This document shows positions 1 to 8,165 of a DNA stretch of 33,026 nt, piece by piece. The position numbers and the translations under genes were made by a program. The DNA comes from Anaerolineales bacterium (GTDB lineage Bacteria; Chloroflexota; Anaerolineae; Anaerolineales; UBA6663): the NCBI GenBank assembly GCA_020845955.1, contig JADLEU010000386.1:1-33026 (forward strand). Reading direction: 5' to 3'. Every line of letters begins with the position of its first letter. The first letter of the stretch is position 1. The notes under the pieces were generated by a model. That model had not been told where the DNA came from and searched no databases. It saw only the letters and a list, made by a program, of their open reading frames with translations.

Positions 1-390
1 CCGACGGAGGCCGAATGGGAATTCGCCGCTCGGGGCGTTGACGGCCGGCGTTACCCGTGGGGCAATGACTTTGATCCGGCCCGGCTGCCAGCCGGCGAAA
101 GCGATACCACTTCAGTGGGACGCTATCCCGATGGCGCCAGCCCGTTCGGAGTTTACGACTTGGCGGGCAACGTCCTCGAGTGGGTGGCCGACTACTATGA
201 CCCCCAATACTACGCGCAATCCGTGACCGAACAGCCTCCCGGCCCGGCCTTCGGCAATGAGCGCGTGCTGCGCGGCGGCTCGTTTGGCAACCTGGATGGG
301 CAGGCGTACACCGCCACCCGGCGCTATCACCTGGCGCCTGGGGCTGCGGAGGTCGACGTGGGCTTCCGCTGTGCTATGGGTCTCCCCTGA
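1..390 (+). CDS. FGE/SUMF1-fold domain protein, C-terminal part (5' truncated)
   Basis: The reading frame is open from the first base to a TGA at 388-390, so only about 129 C-terminal residues are present. The family hallmarks are clear: PTEAEWEFAARG, YPWGN, the core YDLAGNVLEWVADYY, then RVLRGGSF and a closing GFRCA. This is the formylglycine-generating-enzyme (sulfatase-modifying factor) fold. The fold is shared by true FGEs, which convert a sulfatase Cys to formylglycine, by ergothioneine- and hercynine-type oxygenases, and by many non-enzymatic domains joined to kinases or proteases. The copper-binding Cys pair of aerobic FGEs would lie near the C-terminus; the only Cys visible here is the one in GFRCA. 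I therefore do not call it a true FGE. The missing N-terminus would decide the architecture. Confidence 0.88.
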   Translation, partial: PTEAEWEFAARGVDGRRYPWGNDFDPARLPAGESDTTSVGRYPDGASPFGVYDLAGNVLEWVADYYDPQYYAQSVTEQPPGPAFGNERVLRGGSFGNLDGQAYTATRRYHLAPGAAEVDVGFRCAMGLP

Positions 391-454
391 ACCAGTTGGC
401 AGCGCCCCACTGACGGGCCGGGGCTGGGTGGCGTGGTCGCCTGGCAGCCCCACT

Positions 455-2305
455 CTATTGCGTGGGCACTGCGCTCTCGCCAAGCAGTTCGCGGTTTGCC
501 GTCAATATCGCCAGAAAAGCCAGCGGCAGCCCGATAGCGGTAAAACCATTGCGCGCGATCTGGTCCTGCAAGCTCATTGCACTGACATCGTGAGCCGCGG
601 CCAGCCAATTCAAGTTGGTGACGGTTAACAGCGCGTATCCGAAGTAGAGCATGCCGCGGGAGGCGCGCGGGAAGCGGGCAGTTTCGGCGTTAAGACCGAA
701 GCGATTGCCGGCCGCCATGACGTTGAGAAAGATGCTCACGCTCAAGAAGACGGCCTCGACCCCCAACCAGCCCGACAGCGGCGAAAGCGGGTCAGACAAC
801 CAGCTCTGAAACTCGAGGATCCACAGCAGCAGTGCCACGGCTGTCAGATAGGTGAGCGCTCGGGGCGAAAGCCGCCGTGCCAGCACCAGGGCGGCCAGCG
901 CGGCCAGCAAGATCGGCGTCGCCACTGCTGCCAGATCTTGGTATTGGAACTCCAAGGCGTCGAGCCATTCACCCTGGCGGGTGGCGGTCCACACGATCAG
1001 CCACACGCCGAAGAGCACGGCGTACCGGCTGGCTGCCGGGACCGGTCGGCCGCGCCAGCGTGCGCGCGCGGCCAGTCCCAGGCCCAACAACACCGCCAGC
1101 GCTCCCACGCCCGCTTCGTTCCAGCGCACCAGGTAACCGTACAGCGCCTCCAGGCCGCGCAGCACGCCCCCTCCGCCGCGCCCCAACAGGACGGACACCA
1201 CGGCCGCGCCGATTTCGACCAGGCTTAAGAGCTGGATCACGAACAGGCTGGCGTACAGCGCCAAGGCCGCGACGGGAACGACCCAGGCCGGCACAGAGTC
1301 GGCGGCGGCGGCGGCTGGTCGCCGCAGCGCCAGGGCTATCAGGACGATCACGGCAATCAGGCCCGCGCCCCAACTCCAGGACACCTCGCGCCGCCAGGCC
1401 GGAACGATCCACTGGCTGAACAGGCGCAAAACCAGAAAGCCAGCGAGCGCGGTTGCCAGGAGTACCCATCCCCACCGCGCCCCACTCGCTGATGCCCGCC
1501 GAACGCGGGCCGTGATTTGCTCGGTGACTGTCATGCCGAACTCGGCAGCCTCGGCGCCGGCGATGAGCAGAAACGGCATTAGGAAAGTACTGAGCGCCTG
1601 CAGCGCCTGGGTCAACTGCAGTGCGGTGGAGACCGTCTCTGACTCGAAAGCGCGATTGCCGATCAGGTTGCCGAAGTAGCTTGAAAAAAGCAGCAGCGCC
1701 ACGAGTCCGAGCAGGATTGGAAATTCGAGCCCCAGGCGGGGCGCGCGCGGCCGGCGCAGCAGCGCCGTGGCGATCAGTAGCAGCCAGGCCGTTACGTGAA
1801 CCAGCGTCGCCAGGCTCGTCCACAGGCTGAACCTCAGCCCGGCCAGCAGCAGCCCAAGCTCTGACAGCAGCCCCGTGAGCAGATTGACCGCGAACCCGGC
1901 GTCGAAGAGCAGGAATAGCAGCCACACGACCAGGGCGATCCACGCCGGTGCGTGTAGGGCGCCGACGAGCAGGTACGTCCAGGCCAGCGCGAACAATCCA
2001 ATGACAACCGGCACCAGCATGCGCGGGGCGTACAGGCCACTCAAGGAGTCGCTGTAGAAAATGAGCGGCAGGAGCGGCGAGGCCAAACGCCACAGGTCCG
2101 CGGCGAGCAGGCCGGCCAGCAGCCCAATTGTCAGCCACAATCCAAAGCGCATCAGCACGCGAAAGCTCAGCGGGGTGCCGCGCAATTGCACTGAGCCGGC
2201 GCGCACATTGCTCCAGACGATGGTCTCCCAGACGTTCCTCAGCAGATGCCAGCCGCCCTGTCCGGCCGGGCGTGCCAGTCGCGCAAGCGGACGCGCCGCG
2301 GGCAT
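455..2305 (-). CDS. Polytopic integral membrane protein, function unknown
   Basis: A 616-residue protein with roughly a dozen or more hydrophobic spans of 18-22 residues spread over its whole length; the first lies near residues 55-72 and follows a basic, non-hydrophobic N-terminus. Loops are short and I see no catalytic motif. The ATG at 2303-2305 follows the TGA of the PQQ-propeller gene (2307-2309) with one base between, so the two are translationally coupled and probably act together at the membrane. It could be a transporter or a scaffold; nothing in the sequence selects between these. It ends 64 bases from the convergent FGE-fold gene. I do not recognise the family. Confidence 0.85.
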   Translation of the reverse strand: MPAARPLARLARPAGQGGWHLLRNVWETIVWSNVRAGSVQLRGTPLSFRVLMRFGLWLTIGLLAGLLAADLWRLASPLLPLIFYSDSLSGLYAPRMLVPVVIGLFALAWTYLLVGALHAPAWIALVVWLLFLLFDAGFAVNLLTGLLSELGLLLAGLRFSLWTSLATLVHVTAWLLLIATALLRRPRAPRLGLEFPILLGLVALLLFSSYFGNLIGNRAFESETVSTALQLTQALQALSTFLMPFLLIAGAEAAEFGMTVTEQITARVRRASASGARWGWVLLATALAGFLVLRLFSQWIVPAWRREVSWSWGAGLIAVIVLIALALRRPAAAAADSVPAWVVPVAALALYASLFVIQLLSLVEIGAAVVSVLLGRGGGGVLRGLEALYGYLVRWNEAGVGALAVLLGLGLAARARWRGRPVPAASRYAVLFGVWLIVWTATRQGEWLDALEFQYQDLAAVATPILLAALAALVLARRLSPRALTYLTAVALLLWILEFQSWLSDPLSPLSGWLGVEAVFLSVSIFLNVMAAGNRFGLNAETARFPRASRGMLYFGYALLTVTNLNWLAAAHDVSAMSLQDQIARNGFTAIGLPLAFLAILTANRELLGESAVPTQ

Positions 2306-2306
2306 A

Positions 2307-5171
2307 TCAATCGCCCTCTAGATCGAGCGCATGTAGGGTCAGCCCGTGCAGGGAATAGACCCGGTCCGACGTCACGAGCGGGGCGGCATAGGTCTCGAGG
2401 TCAGCGCCAGCTCGAAAGCTGCTGATCAACCTGCCGCTGGCGGCCGCGACGGCGTACAGCAGACCACTGCGGCCCGTGAAGAAGGCTACGCCGTTCTGCA
2501 CGACGACATCGCTTTCCAGGCCGCTTTCAGCCTGAAACTGCCAGCGCACCTCGCCCGTCTCGGCCGCGAAGGCCCACAGTTGCCCCAGGCTGGCTGGGAC
2601 GAGAACGGTGCCGCTCGCGGGGTCGTAGGCCGGCCGCCCAAAGATGAAGTTGGCAGCGCCGGAGCGGGTCCAGCGCGTTTTTCCCGTGCGTGCGTCAAGG
2701 GCCGCAAAGACAAAGCCCTCGCGGCCCGTTCCGCCCGCGTAGACGGCGTCTCCGTGCACGGCCAGTGTCCCGAAGGCAGCCAGCGGCGCGCCTCGCCAGA
2801 CCTGCGCGCCTGTCCGCCGGTCCAGCGCCGTAATGGCCTCGCCGCTGACGATGACCAGGTCCTCGAAGAGCGCTGGGGAGCTGTACCCTGTTGTGAACGG
2901 CGCCGACCAGGCCTCTGCGCCGGTGGCCAGGTCGAGGGCATGCACGCTCGACTGGCTGCCCGTGAGCGTATGCACATAGACGGTTTGGTCGTCGACCGCC
3001 GGGCCGAAGCGTATCAGACCGCCGACTTGAGTTTCCCATTTGGCGGTTCCGGCCACGGCGTCAAGCGCGATCACAGCGCCCTGTTCCGTTCCGAGGTACA
3101 ACATGCGGCCTTTCACGGCCGGGGTGGCCAGGACGCCGGCGTACAGATCCGTGATGATTCTGCTCGCCCCGCTGGAGGTGTCCAGCGCCCGTACCACCCC
3201 GCCGCGCGGAGCCACGATGATCTCATCGCCCATCTGAACGGGGCTGGCATACACCGTTGCCTCGCTGAGTTCAGCCCCGGCGTCGAGGGTATACTGCCAG
3301 GCCGGCGTCAGCCTAATCCCGCGCGCGTCTGGGCCGGCCAGCAGCGCCAGGATGTCGCCGCTGTGGGTGGTCAGCAGCACCGCCTCGCCGGTCCAGTACG
3401 GCGAGGCGGTAACATTGCCTCCCAATACGATCTCTGCCTCCAGCAGACCGGTCGATGCCTCTAAGGCGTACAGCCTACCGCCTGTGTCGACCGCCAGCAG
3501 GCTGTTGCCAACCAGGAGCGGCGAGGCGGCAAACGGATCCTCCGTGATTGATTGCCAATCCCACGCCAGGCGGCCGTCCGACCGGGTATAAGCTCGCACT
3601 CGTCCGCCCACGTCCGCTACAAATACGTGGTCAATGCCCACTGCCGGCGAGGCGCTGTAGCCAAAGCGCGAGACGGCCGACCAAAGGATTTCGCCCGACA
3701 GCAGATCAACTGCTGCCAGCTCGGTGCCAGTCGAAACGGCGTAGACGGCGCCGTCTGGGCCGATGGCGGGGGCGGCCTCGACGGGCCCGTCCAGCGCGGC
3801 CCTCCAGATGAGCTCGCCAGACTCGGCCTCGACGGCATACAGCACGCCGTCGCCGCCGCCAATGACCACGCGCCCATCGGCGACAGCTGGCGCGCTCACC
3901 AGCCGGCTGGCGGCGGTGAAGCGCCAGCGCTCGACACCCGTGCTGGCCTGCAAGGCATACAGGGTCCGGTCCTCGCCCCCAAAATAGACCAAGTTTTCGG
4001 CCGCCACCGGGGCCGTGGCGATGTTGTCGTTGATGCGGTAACGCCACAGGTACTGCCCCTGTGCGGAATCGAGTGCGTAGAGATACTTGTCCGCGGCGCC
4101 AAAATACAGGATGCCATTGTCGACGGCCGCCGCCGCTGCAATGGGTCCCCCGGCTTCGAACTGCCAGCGGGGCACGGATTGAAAGAGCGCCTGCGCTGTC
4201 ATCCGCCCAGACTGATCGGCCACATATATCAAGCCGTTCGCAAAGACAGCCGACGCCGTATAAGCCGCGTCGGTCTGCAGCCGATAGGCGACAGTCAGGC
4301 GGCTGCCTTCCAGGCTGGCATTTGGATGTGCGCCGCTGCGCCGTGGATCCTCCCGAAAGAAGGCCTCGGTCGAAGCGGAAACCATTGAGGCCAGTGGCAG
4401 CTCGGCGGCGGGGAGCCGGGTGCTGGTGAGGAGCTCGAGCCGTTGTCCAATTTCGCCCGCGCTGTTGTGCTCCTCCATTTGAACCAGGCCGACGCCGGTC
4501 ACATACCAGGCGGTGGAGTGAGACGGCGGTCCAGCCGTCGGGCGCCAATCAACCTCCAAGCGGACAGCCGGATACGTCCTGCCATCGGGCAGCCGCACAG
4601 TCTCATCGGGCGCGCGCCAGGAGGTGTAGCGCAGGTCGACTTCGCCAAAGCGGGTGCGGCCTTCGATGGGCGTGCCGGCCGTCGCGACCAGTAGTTGGGG
4701 CGACCAGGCCGGCACGGGCGGGTCGAACAGATACGTCTCGATCAGCTCCTCCTGCGCCACCAGGAGTAGATGGTCGCCGCTGACTGAATAGTGATCGTCC
4801 CGGACGTAGGCTTGGCCGGTGCCCTGCCAATTGGTGTAGTGGCTATGAACCTGCGCGGGGCGGCCCTGGTCGCCGGCCAGGGTAGCATACGACACGCTGG
4901 CGGCGCTGGGATGAACTGCATTGGCCGTGAGGAGGCCCTGGCTGCCGCCGGCGTAGGTGACGCGGAAGACGCTCGTGTCGCCAGGGTCGAGGGCAAAGTA
5001 CCGGTCGAGCTCCGTCGGCCAGCGGCCCGCCAGGCTCAGGGCCGCTGCCAGGCAAACGCACGCCGCGAGGCCAAGCAGGCTGATCACGATGGCCGACGGG
5101 CCGCGCCAGCTTTCGCGCGTTCGCCGCAGTGCCGGGTTGGGCCGCGTGGGCGCGTCAGGGAGTGCGTCCAT
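2307..5171 (-). CDS. PQQ-like beta-propeller repeat protein with N-terminal membrane anchor
   Basis: A 954-residue protein. Residues about 25-47 form one membrane segment after a short basic N-terminus, so the rest is probably extracytoplasmic. An N-terminal region of about 200 residues resembles no family I know. From about residue 290 onward there are many propeller blades of the PQQ/BamB type, with motifs such as YALDSAQGQYLWRY, YALQASTGVERWRF and YAVEAESGELIWRA. There are enough blades for more than one propeller. Such domains usually serve as binding scaffolds; the Trp-docking motifs of true quinoprotein dehydrogenases and their catalytic Asp are not evident, so an enzyme is not claimed. 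It is the first gene of a pair with the polytopic membrane protein one base downstream. The start is supported by a promoter placed for a leaderless mRNA. Confidence 0.88.
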   Translation of the reverse strand: MDALPDAPTRPNPALRRTRESWRGPSAIVISLLGLAACVCLAAALSLAGRWPTELDRYFALDPGDTSVFRVTYAGGSQGLLTANAVHPSAASVSYATLAGDQGRPAQVHSHYTNWQGTGQAYVRDDHYSVSGDHLLLVAQEELIETYLFDPPVPAWSPQLLVATAGTPIEGRTRFGEVDLRYTSWRAPDETVRLPDGRTYPAVRLEVDWRPTAGPPSHSTAWYVTGVGLVQMEEHNSAGEIGQRLELLTSTRLPAAELPLASMVSASTEAFFREDPRRSGAHPNASLEGSRLTVAYRLQTDAAYTASAVFANGLIYVADQSGRMTAQALFQSVPRWQFEAGGPIAAAAAVDNGILYFGAADKYLYALDSAQGQYLWRYRINDNIATAPVAAENLVYFGGEDRTLYALQASTGVERWRFTAASRLVSAPAVADGRVVIGGGDGVLYAVEAESGELIWRAALDGPVEAAPAIGPDGAVYAVSTGTELAAVDLLSGEILWSAVSRFGYSASPAVGIDHVFVADVGGRVRAYTRSDGRLAWDWQSITEDPFAASPLLVGNSLLAVDTGGRLYALEASTGLLEAEIVLGGNVTASPYWTGEAVLLTTHSGDILALLAGPDARGIRLTPAWQYTLDAGAELSEATVYASPVQMGDEIIVAPRGGVVRALDTSSGASRIITDLYAGVLATPAVKGRMLYLGTEQGAVIALDAVAGTAKWETQVGGLIRFGPAVDDQTVYVHTLTGSQSSVHALDLATGAEAWSAPFTTGYSSPALFEDLVIVSGEAITALDRRTGAQVWRGAPLAAFGTLAVHGDAVYAGGTGREGFVFAALDARTGKTRWTRSGAANFIFGRPAYDPASGTVLVPASLGQLWAFAAETGEVRWQFQAESGLESDVVVQNGVAFFTGRSGLLYAVAAASGRLISSFRAGADLETYAAPLVTSDRVYSLHGLTLHALDLEGD

Positions 5172-5177
5172 GACCTG

Positions 5178-5206
5178 ATTATGCGGCGCGCGCTGTGGGT
5201 TGGCAA
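5178..5206 (-). promoter_or_regulatory. Sigma-70-type promoter giving a leaderless PQQ-propeller mRNA
   Basis: On the minus strand a -35 TTGCCA (5206-5201) is followed after 17 nt by a -10 CATAAT (5183-5178), then 6 nt and the ATG at 5171. Each hexamer matches consensus at five of six positions. Transcription would start at or next to the A of the ATG. No separate Shine-Dalgarno sequence is present. Confidence 0.6.
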
Positions 5207-5279
5207 GACGCTGCGGCCGGTGGAAGAGGTACCGCTTGGCGGTGGGGTGGCCCAGGGCGGGGAAAACGGCCGTGAATAG

Positions 5280-5304
5280 CCTGGCCCGACCGCGAGCTGC
5301 CAGG
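5280..5304 (-). terminator. Possible weak hairpin downstream of the M20 dipeptidase
   Basis: CCTGGC (5280-5285) pairs with GCCAGG (5299-5304) across a 13-nt loop, a few bases past the dipeptidase stop. No T-tract follows on the minus strand. It may be a weak or factor-dependent terminator, or chance in GC-rich DNA. Confidence 0.25.
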
Positions 5305-5310
5305 ATAGCG

Positions 5311-6687
5311 TCAGGACAGCTGGGCCACCTCGCTCAGAAAGCGAATATAGGCTTCGATCCCGTGGAAGTAGTTCGGCAAATGGAGCTTCTCATTTGGGGC
5401 GTGCAGGTTGTCATCCGGCAAGCCAAAGCCCATCAGGATCGAATCGACGCCTAGTCCTTCTTGGACCATGCTGACGACCGGCACGCTTCCTCCTTCGAGA
5501 TGCAGGATCGGCTTGACGCCGAAGGTCGCCTCCAGCGCGGTCGATGCCGCGCGAACCGCCGGGCTGTTGGTCTCCATGATGGCCGGCGGGCTGCTGGTCA
5601 GGCTGTTGAGCTCCCAGCGCACGGTCGCTGGCGCGCGCTGCGCCAGATAGGCCCGCAGCTGGCCCTCGACAGCGAGGTCGTCCTGGTATGGAACCAGGCG
5701 GGTTGAGATCTTGGCCATGGCCTTGGCCGGCAGCACGGTCTTCGACCCCTCGCCCGTAAAACCGGAGAGCAGGCCGTTCACCTCCAGCGTGGGTCGCGCC
5801 CCCAGGCGCTCGACCGTCGAATAGCCGGCCTCGCCGTACAGCCGTGGAGCGCCAGTCATCGCCCGCCACGCCTCATCGGTGACCGGATTGCGCGCGAGAG
5901 CGGCCCGCTCCTCCGGCGGCAGAGCGCGGACCTTGTCATAGAAGCCCGGTAGGGTAACCCGCCCATTGGCGTCGTGCATGCCGGCAATCAGCTCGCACAG
6001 GACTTGGGCCGGATTGTGGACCGAGCCCCCAAACTGGCCGGAGTGAAGATCGTGGTCTGGCCCGTAGACGCGCAGCTCAAAGTACGCCAGGCCGCGCAGA
6101 CCGTACGCGAGCGACGGCAAGTCCGGCCGCAGGATGTTGCTGTCGGCGTTCAGCGAGAAATCGCACCTCAGCTTTTCGGCGTGTGTCTCCATGAAGCGCT
6201 GCAGGTTGGGAGAGCCGATCTCCTCCTCCCCTTCGATCAGCAGTTCTACGTTGAGCGGCAGCCCGCCGCCGCGCAGCAGGGCCTCCAATGCTTTCAGGAC
6301 GGCGTGGACTTGGCCCTTCATGTCGGAGGCGCCCCGGGCATACAGGTTGTCGCCGCGCTGAGTAGGCTCAAACGGAGGTGAGTGCCACTCGTTGAGCGGA
6401 TCGACCGGCTGCACGTCGTAGTGCCCATAAATCAACAGAGTCGGTTTGCCGGGCGCGTGCAGCCAATCGGCCACAACGACCGGATGACCGGCCGTTGGCA
6501 GGATCTCGGCGTGCTCCAACCCAATCCGGCGCATTTGATCCGCGACCCACCCGGCCGCGCGCTGGATATCAGGTTTGTGCTCTGATAGCGTGGAAATGCT
6601 GGGAATCGAGAGGAATTCTTTGAGCTCGGCCACGAAGCGAGACTGCTCGCCCTTCGCAAACGCAATGGCCTGGAGTTGGTCCGTCAT
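5311..6687 (-). CDS. M20-family dipeptidase / metallopeptidase
   Basis: A 458-residue cytoplasmic zinc peptidase of the M20 family (dipeptidase, ArgE, DapE and CPG2 relatives). The dinuclear metal site is complete: GHYDVQP (H89, D91), GASDMKGQ (D122), EGEEEIGS (the Glu pair near 154-155), a later NADSN (Asp near 182), and a C-terminal His in the LHAPNEKLHLPN region. A dimerisation domain lies between them, with YGPDHDLHSGQFGG. Length and motif order fit PepV/CNDP-like dipeptidases that hydrolyse small peptides. The frame is open to 6903, but the ATG at 6687 has AGGAG a few bases upstream and begins at the family's usual N-terminus, so it was chosen. A TGCTACAAT promoter lies upstream. Confidence 0.93.
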   Translation of the reverse strand: MTDQLQAIAFAKGEQSRFVAELKEFLSIPSISTLSEHKPDIQRAAGWVADQMRRIGLEHAEILPTAGHPVVVADWLHAPGKPTLLIYGHYDVQPVDPLNEWHSPPFEPTQRGDNLYARGASDMKGQVHAVLKALEALLRGGGLPLNVELLIEGEEEIGSPNLQRFMETHAEKLRCDFSLNADSNILRPDLPSLAYGLRGLAYFELRVYGPDHDLHSGQFGGSVHNPAQVLCELIAGMHDANGRVTLPGFYDKVRALPPEERAALARNPVTDEAWRAMTGAPRLYGEAGYSTVERLGARPTLEVNGLLSGFTGEGSKTVLPAKAMAKISTRLVPYQDDLAVEGQLRAYLAQRAPATVRWELNSLTSSPPAIMETNSPAVRAASTALEATFGVKPILHLEGGSVPVVSMVQEGLGVDSILMGFGLPDDNLHAPNEKLHLPNYFHGIEAYIRFLSEVAQLS

Positions 6688-6719
6688 GGGTGCTCCTGGA
6701 GGCTGGGGTGAATGGCCGC

Positions 6720-6728
6720 ATTGTAGCA
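6720..6728 (-). promoter_or_regulatory. Extended -10 promoter of the M20 dipeptidase
   Basis: The minus strand reads TGCTACAAT, an extended -10 (TGn plus TACAAT at 6725-6720). The start point would be near 6713, leaving a leader of about 26 nt that contains the AGGAG ribosome site before the ATG at 6687. No convincing -35 is present, as is common with extended -10 promoters. Confidence 0.5.
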
Positions 6729-6752
6729 CACGCTCGCGCGCACGCCTGACCG

Positions 6753-6781
6753 TTGACGCCTGGCCCGAATTCGGGTAACAT
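6753..6781 (+). promoter_or_regulatory. Promoter with palindromic spacer, upstream of the repeat protein
   Basis: TTGACG (6753-6758) and TAACAT (6776-6781) are separated by exactly 17 nt. The spacer contains the perfect 12-bp palindrome CCCGAATTCGGG (6764-6775), well placed to be an operator. The start point would be near 6788, upstream of two small hairpins and a T-tract. Confidence 0.45.
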
Positions 6782-6801
6782 TCCGACCGCGAACGAGCGG
6801 T

Positions 6802-6837
6802 GGGGCTTTCCCCAGGGGCGGGAGGAGCCCCCTTTTT
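6802..6837 (+). terminator. Leader hairpins with T-tract: candidate attenuator
   Basis: GGGG (6802-6805) can pair with CCCC (6810-6813). Then GGGGC (6815-6819) pairs with GCCCC (6827-6831) across a 7-nt loop and is followed by C and five T. The second hairpin has intrinsic-terminator form yet lies between a likely promoter and the start of the gene it would serve. GGGGCT (6802-6807) can pair instead with AGCCCC (6826-6831), so several folds exclude one another. Confidence 0.45.
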
Positions 6838-6853
6838 GTCCGGAGCGCCAGCC

Positions 6854-7351
6854 ATGGAGCCAAATCCCGTCCCTGAACCCGAGGCCGCCAGCCCAACCAA
6901 CATCGAGGCCGAAGTCGTGAACTTGTCTCAGGGCGCGGCTGCGCACGTGCGGGCCGAGGTGGTCCGGGCCACTCAGAGCGCGTTGCAGCACGTTAACGCC
7001 GGTGAGCTGGAAGTGCGCCAGGGGGCGATCGCCCAGGCCACGGCTGACTTGTTGCGCGTTGACCAGGGTGCGGTGGGCGCGGCGCAGGCGAACACCCTGA
7101 CCATTGATAAGGGGGTTGTCGCGTTCGTGTCGGCCCAACAGGCCGCGCTGGTCAATAGCCGGGCGGCCATTGTTGTGGCTCCGCATGCTGACCTGGATGC
7201 TGCGCGCGTGGGAGTGCTGCTGGCGCGCAGTGTGGAGGGCTCCGTCACGACGGTGCTCGACACGCGCCAGGCGGCCGTGGCCGGCTTTGCCGCTGGCGCG
7301 GCGATTGGGATCGTGTTGTGGCTTGGCCGCCTCTGGCGCGGCCGGGATTAG
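6854..7351 (+). CDS. Membrane-anchored protein of eight tandem 15-residue repeats
   Basis: A 165-residue protein that divides exactly into an 18-residue acidic, Pro-rich N-terminus, eight 15-residue units (residues 19-138) and a 27-residue tail. The tail holds one membrane segment (AAVAGFAAGAAIGIVLWLG) and ends in basic residues. The first five units share the pattern A-x-x-L/V-x-V-x-Q-G-A-x-x-x-V-x; the last three are looser. Regularly spaced Val/Leu, with Gln-Gly at the probable turn, suggests a short beta-solenoid or a similar stacked repeat held at the inner face of the membrane by a C-terminal anchor. The ATG at 6854 has GGAG 8 nt upstream. An in-frame TTG at 6836 with GGAGGAG 8 nt upstream is a fair alternative. 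I do not recognise the family. Confidence 0.75.
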   Translation: MEPNPVPEPEAASPTNIEAEVVNLSQGAAAHVRAEVVRATQSALQHVNAGELEVRQGAIAQATADLLRVDQGAVGAAQANTLTIDKGVVAFVSAQQAALVNSRAAIVVAPHADLDAARVGVLLARSVEGSVTTVLDTRQAAVAGFAAGAAIGIVLWLGRLWRGRD

Positions 7352-7430
7352 GTTTGTCGCGGTTCTCCGCGGCCAAGCGGAGCGAGGGTAACCTGCTGGC
7401 CAGGCGAGAGGCGCTCCAGGAGAGAGTATC

Positions 7431-8084
7431 ATGGGAACACCAAGACTGTCGGCCACCAGGCGAACCGTGATCGGCAAGCAGCTGGGTCAGTTGCGCCGGT
7501 CTGGCCAGTTGCCCGCAGTGTTGTACGGGCCCGGCGTTGAGCCCCAGCCCATCCAACTCAGCGCGCGCGACGCCGCCAAGGTCTTTCGCCGTGTGCACGG
7601 CTCTGAGCTGATTGATCTGGACCTGGAGGGCGCCACTCGCAAGGTGCTGGTTCACGATCTGCAGCGCGATGCGATCCGTGGCGATTTCTTACATGCCGAC
7701 CTCTACGCCGTCGACATGACCCGTGTCATTCGTGTCCGCATCCCCATCCGCCTGGTAGGGACCGCCCCGGCGGTCACCACGTTTTCTGGCGTCCTAGTCC
7801 GCGGCCTGGGCGAGCTGGAAGTCGAGTGTTTGCCGGCCAACCTGGTGACCGCCATCGAAGCGGACCTGGGCGAACTGAGGGAGGTCGGACAGGCCATTCA
7901 CGTCCGGAACCTGTACGTGCCTAAGGACATCACTGTCTTAACGGACGCCGACGACCTGGTGGCGCGCGTCACCTTCCAGGCCAAGGAAGAGGACCTGGCG
8001 ACCCCGGCCTCGGCCGCGGTGCCGACCGAGGTCGAGGTGATCGAGAAGGGCAAGGCCGAAGAAGAAGGCGAAGAAGCCGAATAG
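7431..8084 (+). CDS. rplY: 50S ribosomal protein L25 (general stress protein Ctc type)
   Basis: A 217-residue long-form L25/TL5/Ctc protein that binds 5S rRNA in the large subunit. The N-terminal domain (about 1-95) has the typical GKQLGQLRRSGQLPAVLYGPG start and the DLQRDAIRGDFLHADLYAVD segment. The C-terminal TL5 domain (about 96-185) contains GVLVRGLGELEVECLPANLV and the DLGELREVGQAIHVRNL core. A Glu-rich tail, common in this family, closes the protein. AGGAGAG lies 6 nt before the ATG. It stands alone here, without the pth gene that often follows it, and a strong terminator lies directly downstream. The 79-bp gap to the repeat protein shows no obvious promoter, so read-through from upstream is possible. 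Confidence 0.95.
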   Translation: MGTPRLSATRRTVIGKQLGQLRRSGQLPAVLYGPGVEPQPIQLSARDAAKVFRRVHGSELIDLDLEGATRKVLVHDLQRDAIRGDFLHADLYAVDMTRVIRVRIPIRLVGTAPAVTTFSGVLVRGLGELEVECLPANLVTAIEADLGELREVGQAIHVRNLYVPKDITVLTDADDLVARVTFQAKEEDLATPASAAVPTEVEVIEKGKAEEEGEEAE

Positions 8085-8105
8085 CCCCGCATGTTCAGAA
8101 ATGCG

Positions 8106-8148
8106 ACCGGCGGGCGATTGGCGGCAGCCAGTCCCCCGCCGGTTTCTT
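8106..8148 (+). terminator. Intrinsic terminator of rplY
   Basis: ACCGGCGGG (8106-8114) pairs perfectly over 9 bp with CCCGCCGGT (8135-8143) across a 20-nt loop, followed by the T-rich run TTCTTATTTC. It lies about 20 nt past the L25 stop and just before the convergent Nudix gene. Confidence 0.75.
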
Positions 8149-8165
8149 ATTTCTGCGCTGATGAG

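Noticed and set aside
391-454. Terminator between the FGE-fold gene and the polytopic membrane protein
   Set aside because: An imperfect CAGC/CCCC with GGGGCTG pairing exists, but it has an internal bulge and no T-tract on either strand.
969-2138. 389-codon open frame on the minus strand
   Set aside because: It lies in another frame of the polytopic membrane protein; the Arg/Gly/Ala-rich product has none of the hydrophobic periodicity of the real frame.
2346-3464. 372-codon open frame on the plus strand
   Set aside because: It is antisense to the PQQ-propeller gene, whose blades run through the whole stretch.
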